Assembly: GCA_023128455.1 (NCBI GenBank)
Contig: JAGMDW010000043.1
Location: 1-33,797, forward strand
Direction: 5' to 3'
Source: Desulfurellaceae bacterium
Lineage (GTDB): Bacteria > Campylobacterota_A > Desulfurellia > JAGGSF01
DNA length: 33,797 bases
Shown: positions 14,565 through 23,422 of the stretch, piece by piece
Numbering within the stretch: the stretch's first letter is position 1
Layout of the letters: each line of letters starts with the position of its first letter
Position numbers and translations under genes: made by a program
The notes under the pieces: model-generated
Seen by the model: only the letters and a program-made list of their open reading frames with translations
Told to the model about the DNA's origin: nothing
Databases searched by the model: none

Positions 14565-15571
14565 TGTTGAGTAAATTGGTACAGGGAGAAAGTGTGAAAA
14601 AGGAGGAAATAAAATCGTTTTTGAAAGATTATCTTGGGGAGAGGAAAACAGAGGCAGAAATGGCCTCTTTCCTTACAGCTTTGCGAATGCGAGGGGAGAC
14701 GGCAGAAGAGATTGCAGCTGTGGTAGAGATAATGGACGAGGTGGCTATACATCTAAATTTAGACGATGAAATAAGAGAGAATGCCATAGATACCTGCGGT
14801 ACGGGTGGTGATGAGAAAGGCACATTTAATATTTCTACAGCCTGCGCTTTTATAGTAGCGGGGGCTGGTGTTTATGTGGCAAAACACGGCAATAGGGCAG
14901 TATCCAGCAGATGTGGCAGTGCAGATCTACTCAATGCTTTAGGCATAAACATAAACCTGGAAAAGAAAAAAGCAGAGAAGATATTAAAACAGGCAGGCAT
15001 TGTCTTTCTATTTGCCCCTTTGTTTCATCCTGCTATGAAAAAGATTGCTCAAGTAAGAAAAGCGTTGGGATTTCGCACCTTATTCAATATTATCGGACCT
15101 TTGCTCAATCCTGCAGGTGTAAAAAGACAGCTTATCGGCGTACCTTCTCAAGCAATGATGGATACTCTATCAGCTGTAATCAAACTCCTGGGGAATAGAA
15201 GAATAATGTTAGTAAATAGTATGGATGGCTTAGATGAGGTGAGTGTATGTGCAGATACGCATATTGCTGATGTAAACGGTATGTTTATAAAGAAGTATAC
15301 AATCTCTCCTGAGGATTTTGGTATAAAGAGATATAGATTAGGTGTTTTAAAAGGTGGAGATGTGGCTGAAAATACTTGTATTATGATGGATGTTTTAAAT
15401 AATAAAGGCAGTGCATATAGAGATGCAGCTTTAGTGAATGCAAGTGTTGCTCTCCTAACGGCGGACAGAGTAAAAAATCTAAAGGAAGGATACAAAATGG
15501 CAGAGTTATCCCTTGCAAGTGGCAAAGCAAAGCAAAAGTTTGAATTATTGAGGAAATTGAGCAATGACTAA
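14564..15571 (+). CDS. trpD: Anthranilate phosphoribosyltransferase
   Basis: Transfers the phosphoribosyl group of PRPP to anthranilate. The 335-residue protein has a small helical N-terminal domain followed by DTCGTGGDEKGTFNIST (PRPP pyrophosphate loop), KHGNRAVSSRCGSAD, and RTLFNIIGPLLNPA, all in place, plus the metal-site DGLDEVS later. It is a stand-alone TrpD, not fused to TrpG. Its ATG overlaps the trpG stop by one base (TAATG), with AGGAGG seven bases upstream. In most operons trpC follows here; instead trpF starts within the last eight bases of trpD. Confidence 0.96.
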   Translation: MLSKLVQGESVKKEEIKSFLKDYLGERKTEAEMASFLTALRMRGETAEEIAAVVEIMDEVAIHLNLDDEIRENAIDTCGTGGDEKGTFNISTACAFIVAGAGVYVAKHGNRAVSSRCGSADLLNALGININLEKKKAEKILKQAGIVFLFAPLFHPAMKKIAQVRKALGFRTLFNIIGPLLNPAGVKRQLIGVPSQAMMDTLSAVIKLLGNRRIMLVNSMDGLDEVSVCADTHIADVNGMFIKKYTISPEDFGIKRYRLGVLKGGDVAENTCIMMDVLNNKGSAYRDAALVNASVALLTADRVKNLKEGYKMAELSLASGKAKQKFELLRKLSND

Positions 15572-16181
15572 AGTAAAAGTATGCGGTATTACAAATATAG
15601 AAGATGCAATGCTGTGTGTTTCTTTGGGAGCGGATGCATTGGGTTTTATCTTTTATGAAAAGAGCCCGCGTTGTGTAGATATTTATAAGGCTAAGGAAAT
15701 CTGCTCCAGGTTGCCCCCCTTTATTACCAAAGTAGGGGTATTTGTAAATGAAGATAAGAAAAGATTAAGAGATATTTTTTATTTTTCAGGATTGAATGTC
15801 GTTCAGCTGCATGGTGGAGAATCTGTGAATTATGTGTATAATTTAAAAGTATTACTGCCTGGTGTGCATATAATAAAATTTGCAAGAAATATGAATGAAG
15901 CAGAAATGTTTGCTCCTGTTGTAGATTCGTTTATTGTAGATAGCGGTGGAGGCACGGGGAAGGTTTGTGATTGGGAATTTGCCAAAAACTTGAGAGAAAC
16001 AATTTCTCTTCCTCTTATTTTAGCTGGCGGATTGGATGGAAGGAATGTAAAGGAAGCTATAAAAATGGTTCATCCTTATGCGCTGGATGCATGCAGCAAA
16101 TTGGAGAAGGAAAAGGGCAAGAAAGACAATGGAAAATTGGAAGAGTTTATTAAGGAGGTAAGAAATAGTGAAATTGCCTGA
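15564..16181 (+). CDS. trpF: Phosphoribosylanthranilate isomerase
   Basis: A 205-residue TIM barrel catalysing the Amadori rearrangement of phosphoribosylanthranilate to CdRP. The general-base Cys is in VKVCGIT, the general-acid Asp in [13 protein letters not shown], and substrate loops [20 protein letters not shown] and [12 protein letters not shown] are normal. The C-terminal phosphate loop, usually DVSSGVE, here reads DACSKLE, with Gly replaced by Lys and one Ser by Cys. It is single-domain, not a TrpC-TrpF fusion. It overlaps trpD by 8 and trpB by 14 bases. Its product has no consuming enzyme (TrpC) in this operon. Confidence 0.93.
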   Translation: MTKVKVCGITNIEDAMLCVSLGADALGFIFYEKSPRCVDIYKAKEICSRLPPFITKVGVFVNEDKKRLRDIFYFSGLNVVQLHGGESVNYVYNLKVLLPGVHIIKFARNMNEAEMFAPVVDSFIVDSGGGTGKVCDWEFAKNLRETISLPLILAGGLDGRNVKEAIKMVHPYALDACSKLEKEKGKKDNGKLEEFIKEVRNSEIA

Positions 16182-17355
16182 TGAGCAGGGATATTTTGGT
16201 CCATATGGAGGACAATTTATACCAGAGACGCTTGTTTCCGTATTGGATGAGTTAAAACAGAAATATTTTAACATTGTTAAGAGAGATGATTTTCGAAAAA
16301 AACTCAATCACTATTTAAAAACATATTGCGGAAGACCTACACCTCTATATTTAGCGGAGAACATGAGTAGAGATTTGGGGTTTAAGGTCTATTTGAAGAG
16401 AGAAGATTTAAATCATACCGGTGCTCATAAGATGAACAACACATTAGGGCAGGTACTTCTGGCAAAATTCATGGATAAGAAGAGGGTTATTGCAGAAACA
16501 GGTGCGGGGCAGCACGGAGTGGCTACGGCAACAGCCTGTGCACTACTCAATATTCCATGCAAGGTATACATGGGAAAGATAGATTGTGTTAGACAAGAGT
16601 TGAATGTGTTCAGGATGAAACTGTTGGGAGCAAAGTTGGAAGTTGTAGAAAGTGGTTCGCAAACCTTAAAAGATGCAATAAACGAAACGATAAGGGATTG
16701 GGTAACGAATGCCAATGATACATACTATTGCTTAGGTTCGTGTGTAGGGCCGGATCCTTATCCTACAATGGTGAGAAATTTTCAAATTATAATCGGCAAG
16801 GAGACAAAAGAGGAAATATTAAAAGTAGAAGGTAGATTACCCGATGTGTGCGTAGCATGTGTAGGAGGAGGCAGTAACGCCATTGGACTATTTTACCCAT
16901 TTTTAGACGATAAAGTAAAATTTGTTGGAGTAGAAGCAGGAGGAAGGGGAGAAAAATTGGGTGAAAATGCCGCTACCATCTCCTTAGGTCAAGCAGGTAT
17001 ATTGCATGGAGCAAAGACATATATTCTTCAAGACAAATACGGTCAGATTATTCCTACCCATTCTGTGAGTGCAGGTTTGGATTATCCAGGAGTAGGGCCG
17101 GAGCATGTGTTTTTGAAAGAATCAGGTCGTGCTCGATATGAAGCTGCTACAGATACAGAAGCGTTGGAGGCATTTGAATATTTGAGTAAAATGGAAGGTA
17201 TAATTCCCGCTCTGGAGAGTTCCCATGCCATTGCCTATGTAAGAAAATTAAAGGGAAAGTTGGATAAGAATAAAATTGTGATAATAAATCTTTCTGGTAG
17301 AGGGGATAAAGATATGGGGATAGTGCGTGATTTGTTCGAGGCTAAAAATGGATAG
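16168..17355 (+). CDS. trpB: Tryptophan synthase beta chain
   Basis: A 395-residue PLP enzyme that condenses indole with serine. The TrpB1 landmarks are [12 protein letters not shown] at the N-terminus, the PLP lysine in [13 protein letters not shown], the catalytic Glu in [17 protein letters not shown] for the cofactor phosphate, LESSHAIAY, and NLSGRGDKD. One familiar block reads [17 protein letters not shown], with Asp where GPHPYPTMVR is usual. The start is a GTG at 16168, nine bases after AAGGAGG. It overlaps trpA by eight bases, as expected for subunits of a complex with an indole tunnel. Confidence 0.96.
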   Translation: MKLPDEQGYFGPYGGQFIPETLVSVLDELKQKYFNIVKRDDFRKKLNHYLKTYCGRPTPLYLAENMSRDLGFKVYLKREDLNHTGAHKMNNTLGQVLLAKFMDKKRVIAETGAGQHGVATATACALLNIPCKVYMGKIDCVRQELNVFRMKLLGAKLEVVESGSQTLKDAINETIRDWVTNANDTYYCLGSCVGPDPYPTMVRNFQIIIGKETKEEILKVEGRLPDVCVACVGGGSNAIGLFYPFLDDKVKFVGVEAGGRGEKLGENAATISLGQAGILHGAKTYILQDKYGQIIPTHSVSAGLDYPGVGPEHVFLKESGRARYEAATDTEALEAFEYLSKMEGIIPALESSHAIAYVRKLKGKLDKNKIVIINLSGRGDKDMGIVRDLFEAKNG

Positions 17356-18124
17356 GATAAGAAAAAGAATTGAAGGGGCGAACAAAAATAACAGCGGCGC
17401 ACTCATCATATATGTAACTTGTGGTTTTCCTTATAAAGACAGCACAATTGATATTGTACGGGGTTTAGCGGAAGGGGGTGCGGATGTTGTAGAATTAGGA
17501 CTACCATTTTCTGATCCCATAGCCGATGGAAGGATAATTCAAGCGGCATCTCAAAGAGCATTGCAACAGAAGGTAAATACGGATGATTGTTTTTCAACGG
17601 TTAAGAAGATAAGAGAAAACAAAATAGATATACCTATTCTGTTTATGGGTTATTACAATACGATTTTTACCTATGGAGAGAAAAGATTTGTAGAAAGGGC
17701 AAAACAGGTAGGATTGGATGGGTTTATTGTACCTGATCTTCCATTGGAAGAATCAAAGGGGATGCTCGATTTATTAAAGAAATTTTCTTTAAGTATGCCG
17801 TTTTTAGTAACACCTACTACCACCGAAGATAGGATAAAAAAGATTGTCTCTTTATCCTCTGGTTTTGTTTATCTTGTGCCGCGCCTGGGAATAACAGGCG
17901 AAAAGACAAAGGATTTATCTGCGGCTCGTTCCCTGGTTCAAAAGGTAAGAAAATATACCTCTTTGCCCATTTGCATAGGATTTGGGATAGAGAATAAAAA
18001 AGATGTAAATCAGATATTTTCTTTTTGTGAAGGGGCAATCATCGGCAGTAAATTCATACAATTTATAGAAAAAAACCCCTCTCCTGAAAATGCTCGTTTA
18101 TTTGTAGAAAAATTATTATCTTAA
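17348..18124 (+). CDS. trpA: Tryptophan synthase alpha chain
   Basis: Cleaves indole-3-glycerol phosphate to indole and glyceraldehyde 3-phosphate. The 258-residue TIM barrel has both catalytic acids in [15 protein letters not shown], then [24 protein letters not shown] and the closing loop PRLGITGEK (commonly SRxGVTG; the Arg and Thr are kept). ICIGFGI and the phosphate-site AIIGSK follow. The start is the ATG at 17348, with CGAGG five bases upstream; a GTG at 17327 would add seven residues inside trpB and is less likely. It is the last gene of the operon and is followed by a strong hairpin. Confidence 0.94.
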   Translation: MDRIRKRIEGANKNNSGALIIYVTCGFPYKDSTIDIVRGLAEGGADVVELGLPFSDPIADGRIIQAASQRALQQKVNTDDCFSTVKKIRENKIDIPILFMGYYNTIFTYGEKRFVERAKQVGLDGFIVPDLPLEESKGMLDLLKKFSLSMPFLVTPTTTEDRIKKIVSLSSGFVYLVPRLGITGEKTKDLSAARSLVQKVRKYTSLPICIGFGIENKKDVNQIFSFCEGAIIGSKFIQFIEKNPSPENARLFVEKLLS

Positions 18125-18134
18125 GCTTTGCTAA

Positions 18135-18167
18135 TTTAGCGGGGGTTAACCCCCGCTAAACCTTTTT
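18135..18167. terminator. Terminator between convergent trpA and groEL
   Basis: TTTAGCGGGGGTT (18135-18147) is followed without a gap by its exact complement AACCCCCGCTAAA, a perfect 26-bp palindrome, then CCTTTTT (18161-18167) on the plus strand. It serves trpA. On the minus strand only a short T-poor tail follows, so termination of groEL by the same hairpin is less certain. Confidence 0.85.
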
Positions 18168-19806
18168 AATACATTCCTGGCATTCCGCCGCCTGAAGGCA
18201 TGCCTTCAGGCATAGACGGTTTTTCTTCTGGAATTTCTGCGATTGTTGTTTCTGTCATAAGCAGTAGTCCTGCTACAGAAGCTGCATTCTGTAAGGCTAT
18301 TCTTTCTACCTTTGCAGGATCGGTAATGCCGGTTTTGAGCATATCTGCATACTCACCCTTTCCGGCATCAAAACCCATATTCTCAACAGTTGATTCTCTC
18401 ACCTTATTGATAATAACAGAGCCTTCATATCCGGCATTATCTGCGATTACTCTGATAGGTTCTTCCAATACCTTCCTAATGATGTTTATTCCCGTTTTCT
18501 GATCTTCGTTCTCTGCTTCTAAATCTTCCAGTGCTTTTTGGCACCTCAAAAGAGCAACTCCTCCGCCAGGGAGAATTCCTTCTTCCACTGCGGCTTTGGT
18601 AGCACTCAATGCACCTTCTACTCTCTGTTTCTTCTCCTTCATCGCCGATTCTGTAGCTGCACCTACTTTTATCACACCTACGCCCCCGGCCAATTTCGCC
18701 TTTCTCTCTTTTAGTTTCTCCTTGTCATATTCGCTGGTTGACTGCTCAAGTTGTGCATCTATTTGTTCTATACGTTCCTGTATATCTTCTTTTTTACCTT
18801 TACCATTAACGATGGTTGTATTTTCTTTATCTACTATTATTTTATCTGCTGCGCCTAAAAAAGAGAGGTCAGCAGCATCTAATTTTGTGCCTGTTTCTTC
18901 AGATATTACTATCCCACCGGTTAAAGTAGCAAGATCTCTCAACATCTCTTTTCTTCTATCGCCGAATCCTGGTGATTTCACAGCGCAACAATTTACCGTT
19001 CCTCTAAGCTTATTTACAACAAGCGTAGCCAATGCTTCGCCTTCTACCTCTTCGGCTATAATCAAGAATGGTTTTCCCGTTTTTGCTATCTTTTCCACTA
19101 ATGGTAAAAATTCTGCCATACTACTGATCTTCTTATCTGTAATAACAATGTATGGATTTTCCAATTCAGATATCATTTTTCCTGCATCAGTTACAAAATA
19201 GGGAGAGACATAACCTCTATCAAACTTCATTCCCTCTACAACCTCTAATGTTGTTTCTATGCCTTTTGCCTCTTCGACGGTAATTACACCATCTCTTCCT
19301 ACTTTTTCCATTGCATCTGCAATGATATCTCCTATTTCTTTCTCGTTGTTAGCAGCAATAGTAGCTACTTCCGATATTTGTCTCTTTTCCGTTATCGGTG
19401 TGGACTGTCTTTTGATTTCTTCCACCACTTTTTTTACTGTTTTGTCTATGCCTCTTTTTACCTCTATTGCATTTGCTCCGGCAGTAATGCTTCTTAAGCC
19501 TTCTCTAAAGATAGCACGGGCAATAACAGTTGCCGTTGTTGTTCCATCACCAGCTGCATCTGATGTTTTAGCAGCCACTTCCCGCACCAGTTGCGCACCC
19601 ATGTTTTCATAGGGATCTTTTAGTTCAACTTCCCTTGCTACGGATACGCCGTCTTTGGTAACGGCAGGAGCTCCATATTTTCTTTCTAAAATGACATTTC
19701 TTCCTCTGGGACCTAAAGTTACCGCTACTGCGTCGGTTAACTGATTTATCCCTTTTAATATTTTATCTCTTGACTCATCTCCAAACAATAACTGTTTACC
19801 TGGCAT
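18166..19806 (-). CDS. groEL: Chaperonin GroEL (Hsp60)
   Basis: The 546-residue ATP-driven folding chamber subunit. The equatorial domain contains [12 protein letters not shown], the ATP-site DGVSVAREV and GDGTTTATV; the apical domain follows ([12 protein letters not shown]), and the second equatorial half has [13 protein letters not shown]. The flexible tail ends in the usual Gly-Met-rich repeat ([10 protein letters not shown]). Length and motifs are fully typical, and it is the only groEL in the window. It lies 14 bases downstream of groES in the same transcript, with an AGGAGG before the ATG, and is expected to be heat-induced through HrcA/CIRCE. Confidence 0.98.
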   Translation of the reverse strand: MPGKQLLFGDESRDKILKGINQLTDAVAVTLGPRGRNVILERKYGAPAVTKDGVSVAREVELKDPYENMGAQLVREVAAKTSDAAGDGTTTATVIARAIFREGLRSITAGANAIEVKRGIDKTVKKVVEEIKRQSTPITEKRQISEVATIAANNEKEIGDIIADAMEKVGRDGVITVEEAKGIETTLEVVEGMKFDRGYVSPYFVTDAGKMISELENPYIVITDKKISSMAEFLPLVEKIAKTGKPFLIIAEEVEGEALATLVVNKLRGTVNCCAVKSPGFGDRRKEMLRDLATLTGGIVISEETGTKLDAADLSFLGAADKIIVDKENTTIVNGKGKKEDIQERIEQIDAQLEQSTSEYDKEKLKERKAKLAGGVGVIKVGAATESAMKEKKQRVEGALSATKAAVEEGILPGGGVALLRCQKALEDLEAENEDQKTGINIIRKVLEEPIRVIADNAGYEGSVIINKVRESTVENMGFDAGKGEYADMLKTGITDPAKVERIALQNAASVAGLLLMTETTIAEIPEEKPSMPEGMPSGGGMPGMY

Positions 19807-19820
19807 ACATTCCTCCTTTG

Positions 19821-20084
19821 TTAATCCTCAAAAATTCCTAAGATATCTTCTTCCTTTAAGATGATGTAATCTTCGTCTCCTATTTTTACCTCTGTGCCGC
19901 TGTACTTTGCGAATAGCACCTTGTCATTTTTCTTGATATTTTCTACTTCGTTGCCCACCTCTATGATTTCTGCTTTTTGTGGCTTCTCTTTGACCGTATC
20001 AGGAATAATAATTCCTGATTCTGTTTTCTCCTCGCTTTCCAAGAGTTTCGCCAACAGATGATCAGCCAATGGTTTAAATCCCAT
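19821..20084 (-). CDS. groES: Co-chaperonin GroES (Hsp10)
   Basis: An 87-residue lid protein of the GroEL chamber. It begins with [11 protein letters not shown], has the mobile loop [20 protein letters not shown] (the GGIVLP position reads SGIIIP) and ends [13 protein letters not shown]. It is slightly shorter than the usual 94-97 residues, the difference lying in loops rather than at the ends. AAGGAGG precedes the ATG. First gene of the groESL operon, directly after the CIRCE element. Confidence 0.97.
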   Translation of the reverse strand: MGFKPLADHLLAKLLESEEKTESGIIIPDTVKEKPQKAEIIEVGNEVENIKKNDKVLFAKYSGTEVKIGDEDYIILKEEDILGIFED

Positions 20085-20106
20085 AAATCCTCCTTAAATA
20101 AATAAA

Positions 20107-20133
20107 TTAGCACTCAACCATGCCGAGTGCTAA
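20107..20133 (-). promoter_or_regulatory. CIRCE operator of groESL
   Basis: TTAGCACTC-9-GAGTGCTAA with both arms identical to the consensus, located 22 bases upstream of the groES start. It is the binding site of the repressor HrcA, which must therefore be encoded elsewhere. A weak minus-strand promoter, TTGCAA (20156-20161) and TACTGT (20133-20138) with 17-base spacing, would place the operator at the transcription start. Confidence 0.95.
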
Positions 20134-20238
20134 CAGTATTAAATTTTTTATCAAATTGCAAATCACAATACCATAGATTTAAGCCTGTTATGATGATTTA
20201 TTTAAAGATAACGCGAAATAATGATTGTTTTCTCAAGA

Positions 20239-20991
20239 TTACTCTGCAATGCAACCTTTATGTATATCTTTTCTGATTATCTCCTTTAATTCTAAGGCAT
20301 TTTTTATGGCATAACCAAAGGCATCATTGTTAAAATAGACAAATACATTACGGTTGGACCTAAATTGAGAGAGAATATATTCTGCGTCCTGCTGTAATTT
20401 TTTTCTATTGTAATACCCTGCATAGGGAGGAGAACCATGTCTTCTTATGTAAATGAACGGATAGTCATCTGTAACTTCTACTAAATTAGGCCAATCTGAT
20501 TGGCAGAGCGCCATATTTTGTTGTTTTATCATCTCGTGTGCTTCTCGGCAGAACCAGGACGGATGTCTAAATTCAAAAGTGTGATGATAATCGGTATAGG
20601 GATAAAGAGCATCTAAGAAATCTTTTAATCTATTTAGATTGCATTTAAAATTAGGAGGCAGCTGCCATAGGATCATTCCCAATTTTTCTTTTAGTAGAGA
20701 AGCTTTTTCAAAGAAGCGTTTAACAGGCTCGGTGCAGTCCTTCAGTCTTTTTATGTGGGTTATAAAACGACTGCCCTTTATGGTAAATAAAAAATCCTTT
20801 GGTGTTCGTTCATACCAACTCAAAAAAGCCTTTTCTTGAGGAAGGCGATAAAAGGTAACATTTAATTCTACTGTATCGAAAAATTGGCTGTAATATTCTA
20901 ATTGTTTTCGTTGGGGTAGTTTTAGAGGATAAAAGACTCCTTGCCAATGTTTATAATAGTAACCACTGGTACCAATCCATATTTCAGCCAT
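20239..20991 (-). CDS. DUF72 (YecE-like) family protein
   Basis: A 250-residue TIM-barrel-like protein of the DUF72 family, whose biochemical role is not established. Family features are the N-terminal IGTSGYYYKHWQGVFYP, FFDTVELNVTFYRLP, FLFTIKGSRFITH, LGMILWQLPPNFK, the FEFRHPSWF motif, and YIRRHGSPPYAGYY plus VYFNNDAFGYAIKNA near the end. Cytoplasmic, no signal peptide. It starts nine bases after the stop of the anchored protein gene, whose last codons contain its AAGAAGGTGA site, so the two form an operon. Confidence 0.88.
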   Translation of the reverse strand: MAEIWIGTSGYYYKHWQGVFYPLKLPQRKQLEYYSQFFDTVELNVTFYRLPQEKAFLSWYERTPKDFLFTIKGSRFITHIKRLKDCTEPVKRFFEKASLLKEKLGMILWQLPPNFKCNLNRLKDFLDALYPYTDYHHTFEFRHPSWFCREAHEMIKQQNMALCQSDWPNLVEVTDDYPFIYIRRHGSPPYAGYYNRKKLQQDAEYILSQFRSNRNVFVYFNNDAFGYAIKNALELKEIIRKDIHKGCIAE

Positions 20992-21000
20992 TCACCTTCT

Positions 21001-21924
21001 TTAAGTTTCAATGCTAAAATTTAGGTTACTAAAAAGCTTGTTGGTATTTTTGTTCATAATGCATTGGATAATTTCCTGTATTTTAACGGGAGTTTTGGGA
21101 GAGATCTTAACAGATATTTTCCTCGGTTTTTTTATAAATTTCCTGATATCTTTTAAAAAATCTTTTTGCGCTGTTGTTTTTGCTGATGCGATTTGCATAT
21201 CAAGCATTTTACAGGTATTTTCTTTGATTTTTTTCTCACTTATTCCTCTGTCTGTGGCTTCCTTTTTCATCAATCTGTCTATGAGTCCCTCATTTTTAAA
21301 GTAGAATTCAGCGTAAGAAATGGCTGTATCTGAAATATCTTGCAAAGCAACACGAAAATCATCAGGTGACAGCTTGTCAGATTTTTTGCTGACGGACTTT
21401 TGTATTTCTCTTATCTTTTTAAAATCAACATTATTAAGTTTGATAATCAAACCTGCTTTAAAAGCATTTTCTATAGTAGTAACATAATCTATGTTTTGAG
21501 TTCTTGCTGTCTCATTACTGTTAAACTTCATTCTAAAATTTATCTTTAGAGAACCATAACCCAATTTTTTTAGTTTTTCTTCTATCTTTGTAAATTCTTC
21601 ACTACCAGGAGAAGAAATGTGCCTGATTTCTATATCTCCGTATAAAGGAATGTCGTGCTTTGTATCCAAACTTCTCACTAAAACCTCATTTATATATATA
21701 ATTTTTTCTTCAGTGTTTATGCTCAAATTCTTAATGGAAATATATTTCGGAAAAACAGAGGCTTTCACCTTTTCATAGCTAACGATTTTTTCTAATTTAT
21801 TTTTGTGAATATAGTTATCCGTTTGTTCTTTTGCATTTGTTGTTGCCACATGATTAGCTGCAATATAAGCTATTACAAGTAGCAAGACTATTATTATAGG
21901 AATAAAAATGAGTTTTTTATTCAT
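21001..21924 (-). CDS. Membrane-anchored envelope protein of unknown function
   Basis: A 307-residue protein with an N-terminal signal anchor (LIFIPIIIVLLLVIAYIAA, right after MNKK) and the remainder predicted outside the cytoplasm. The first half looks beta-rich (KYISIKNLSI, IIYINEVLVRS, YGDIEIRHIS), the middle helical and lysine-rich, and the end returns to short strands. The general layout recalls YdgA/DUF945 or AsmA-like periplasmic proteins, but no diagnostic motif is visible and I leave it unnamed. The start is the ATG at 21924. A TTG at 21960 would put 12 polar residues before the anchor. There is no ribosome site; a promoter-like TTGGAA-17-TAAATT ends seven bases before the ATG. Confidence 0.75.
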   Translation of the reverse strand: MNKKLIFIPIIIVLLLVIAYIAANHVATTNAKEQTDNYIHKNKLEKIVSYEKVKASVFPKYISIKNLSINTEEKIIYINEVLVRSLDTKHDIPLYGDIEIRHISSPGSEEFTKIEEKLKKLGYGSLKINFRMKFNSNETARTQNIDYVTTIENAFKAGLIIKLNNVDFKKIREIQKSVSKKSDKLSPDDFRVALQDISDTAISYAEFYFKNEGLIDRLMKKEATDRGISEKKIKENTCKMLDMQIASAKTTAQKDFLKDIRKFIKKPRKISVKISPKTPVKIQEIIQCIMNKNTNKLFSNLNFSIET

Positions 21925-21931
21925 GTTATTT

Positions 21932-21960
21932 AATTTAACATACTTTTCGTGTGTTTCCAA
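21932..21960 (-). promoter_or_regulatory. Candidate promoter of the anchored-protein gene
   Basis: On the minus strand, TTGGAA (21955-21960), 17 bases and TAAATT (21932-21937); the -10 ends seven bases before the ATG, so the transcript would be leaderless. Both boxes match the consensus at four of six positions. Confidence 0.35.
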
Positions 21961-21977
21961 ATATTATTTTTGTGCGT

Positions 21978-22005
21978 TTGACAATATGCTTATTTAATAT
22001 AACAT
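21978..22005 (+). promoter_or_regulatory. Candidate promoter of the YchF-like gene
   Basis: TTGACA (21978-21983), a 16-base spacer and TAACAT (22000-22005), followed by a GAGG ribosome site and the ATG at 22025. The same -10 variant is seen before tatA. Confidence 0.5.
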
Positions 22006-22024
22006 AAGTTATAAGAGGTTTTAT

Positions 22025-23074
22025 ATGAAATTAGGATTATTGGGATTCCCAGAGGTTGGAAAGAAAACCTTGCTTGAACTCTTAACGGGCAAAGAGGCCG
22101 GTCTTGTGAAAGGTATAGGCATAGCCTATGTCAGAGATGAGCGTTTCAATCAACTGGTCAAGATGTATAAACCCAAGAAGACAGTTCCGGCTACATTGGA
22201 ATTTTCGATTATTCCGGACATAGGGGAACAAAATAACACCAAAATCTTTCAGACCATGCAGGATGTGGATGTTCTATGCTATGTTGCAAGGGCATTCAAA
22301 GATAATACAGTATTTCACATAAAAGGCAGTATAGATTCTGCAAGGGATATAGAAATGGCAAACGATGAGTTGATTTTAAATGATCTCTTGTTTATAGAAA
22401 AACGCAGCAATAAGTTGAAGAAAGAATTTACGAAAAAATCTGCACAGTCCAAATTGAATGAAGAAAAATTGCTTTTGCGTTTTAAACAACATCTGGAAGG
22501 AGGAAAACCATTGCGTGCCTTGGCCCTTTCTGATGAAGAGGAAAAACTTGTAAAAAGTTGCCCGTTTTTAACCGTTAAAAACATGATCGTGGTGTTGAAT
22601 GTGGGAGAAGATGACATTGCAGATGATAAGTTATTAGAAACATTAAAAAAACACTTTGCCGATCAAAATATGGAATGGGCTCAAGTATCGGCAAAGCTTG
22701 AGAAGGAAATCTCTGCAATGGAATCTGAAGAGGAAAGACAGGATTTTCTAAAGGAGATGGGGATAGATGTTCCTGCTTTAGAGAAACTTACTATATTGTC
22801 CTACAAGGCATTGGGTTTAATTACATTTTTCACTGTAGGAAAAGATGAGGTTAGAGCATGGATGATCCCTCAAGGTTCCACAGCGCCGGAGGCTGCTCGT
22901 GCTGTTCACACAGATATGGAAAGAGGTTTTATTCGAGCGGGAGTTGTAAAATACAACGATCTTATCAAGCTGGGAAGTGAAAAGAATGTTAAGGAATCTG
23001 GTAAATATATGCTTAAAGGTAAAGATTATATCGTTGAGGATGGCGATATCTTGAATTTTCTCTTTAATGTGTAA
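22025..23074 (+). CDS. YchF/Obg-like protein with altered nucleotide-binding motifs
   Basis: A 349-residue homologue of the YchF (OLA1) NTPases. Similarity is unmistakable in the middle (HIKGSIDSARDIEMANDEL, LNDLLFIEKR) and in the C-terminal TGS/DUF933 domain (WMIPQGSTAPEAARAVHTDM, FIRAGVVKYNDLI, KDYIVEDGDILNFLFNV). The G domain departs from YchF. The P-loop is GFPEVGKKTL instead of GLPNVGKSTL, so the Mg-coordinating Ser is Lys. The switch II DIAGLV block is absent (IIPDIGEQNN). It may bind nucleotide weakly or not at all. Such paralogues occur beside a canonical ychF in some genomes. Monocistronic, with its own promoter and ribosome site. Confidence 0.85.
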   Translation: MKLGLLGFPEVGKKTLLELLTGKEAGLVKGIGIAYVRDERFNQLVKMYKPKKTVPATLEFSIIPDIGEQNNTKIFQTMQDVDVLCYVARAFKDNTVFHIKGSIDSARDIEMANDELILNDLLFIEKRSNKLKKEFTKKSAQSKLNEEKLLLRFKQHLEGGKPLRALALSDEEEKLVKSCPFLTVKNMIVVLNVGEDDIADDKLLETLKKHFADQNMEWAQVSAKLEKEISAMESEEERQDFLKEMGIDVPALEKLTILSYKALGLITFFTVGKDEVRAWMIPQGSTAPEAARAVHTDMERGFIRAGVVKYNDLIKLGSEKNVKESGKYMLKGKDYIVEDGDILNFLFNV

Positions 23075-23085
23075 ATTGCTATAAC

Positions 23086-23114
23086 TTGACTTTTATCTAC
23101 CCTTTTAATAACAT
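23086..23114 (+). promoter_or_regulatory. Candidate promoter of the tat operon
   Basis: TTGACT (23086-23091), a 17-base spacer and TAACAT (23109-23114), 24 bases before the tatA GTG, with a GGGGGAG ribosome site in between. Confidence 0.5.
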
Positions 23115-23137
23115 TTGCCAATGATAAAGGGGGAGAT

Positions 23138-23422
23138 GTGTTTCCATCCATAGGACCAACTGAGCTCTTGATAATTGCCCTCATCGCTATCGTTGTTGTA
23201 GGTCCACGAAGGCTTCCTGAAATTATGCGAGGAGTAGCGAGGTTCTATCGGTCATTAAAGGGTAGCGTAGATGACTTAAAGAACAATGTAAAAAGTTCTA
23301 TAAACATAGATGACGAGGATGAGCCATTTTATAAGAAATCGGTAGATAAGGTGCTTAATTTGGATAGTGGGAAAAAGGATGACAAAGGAGAAGAATCAGC
23401 AAAAAGAAGCAACGGTTCTTGA
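23138..23422 (+). CDS. tatA: Sec-independent translocase TatA/TatB family protein
   Basis: A 94-residue Tat component with the standard architecture: a short periplasmic N-terminus (FPSIGPTEL), one transmembrane helix (LLIIALIAIVVV), the hinge GPRRLPEIMRG, an amphipathic helix and a charged, disordered tail rich in Lys/Asp/Ser. One gene of this type precedes tatC, so the system may be the minimal TatA-TatC form; TatB cannot be separated from TatA by motif here, although GPRRLPE leans towards TatB. GTG start after GGGGGAG. It overlaps tatC by 44 bases. Confidence 0.92.
   Translation: MFPSIGPTELLIIALIAIVVVGPRRLPEIMRGVARFYRSLKGSVDDLKNNVKSSINIDDEDEPFYKKSVDKVLNLDSGKKDDKGEESAKRSNGS

Noticed and set aside
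18596-19201. Plus-strand ORFs of 100-200 codons opposite groEL
   Set aside because: They are antisense shadows of the groEL frame with Ser/Ala/Phe-rich, non-family sequence.
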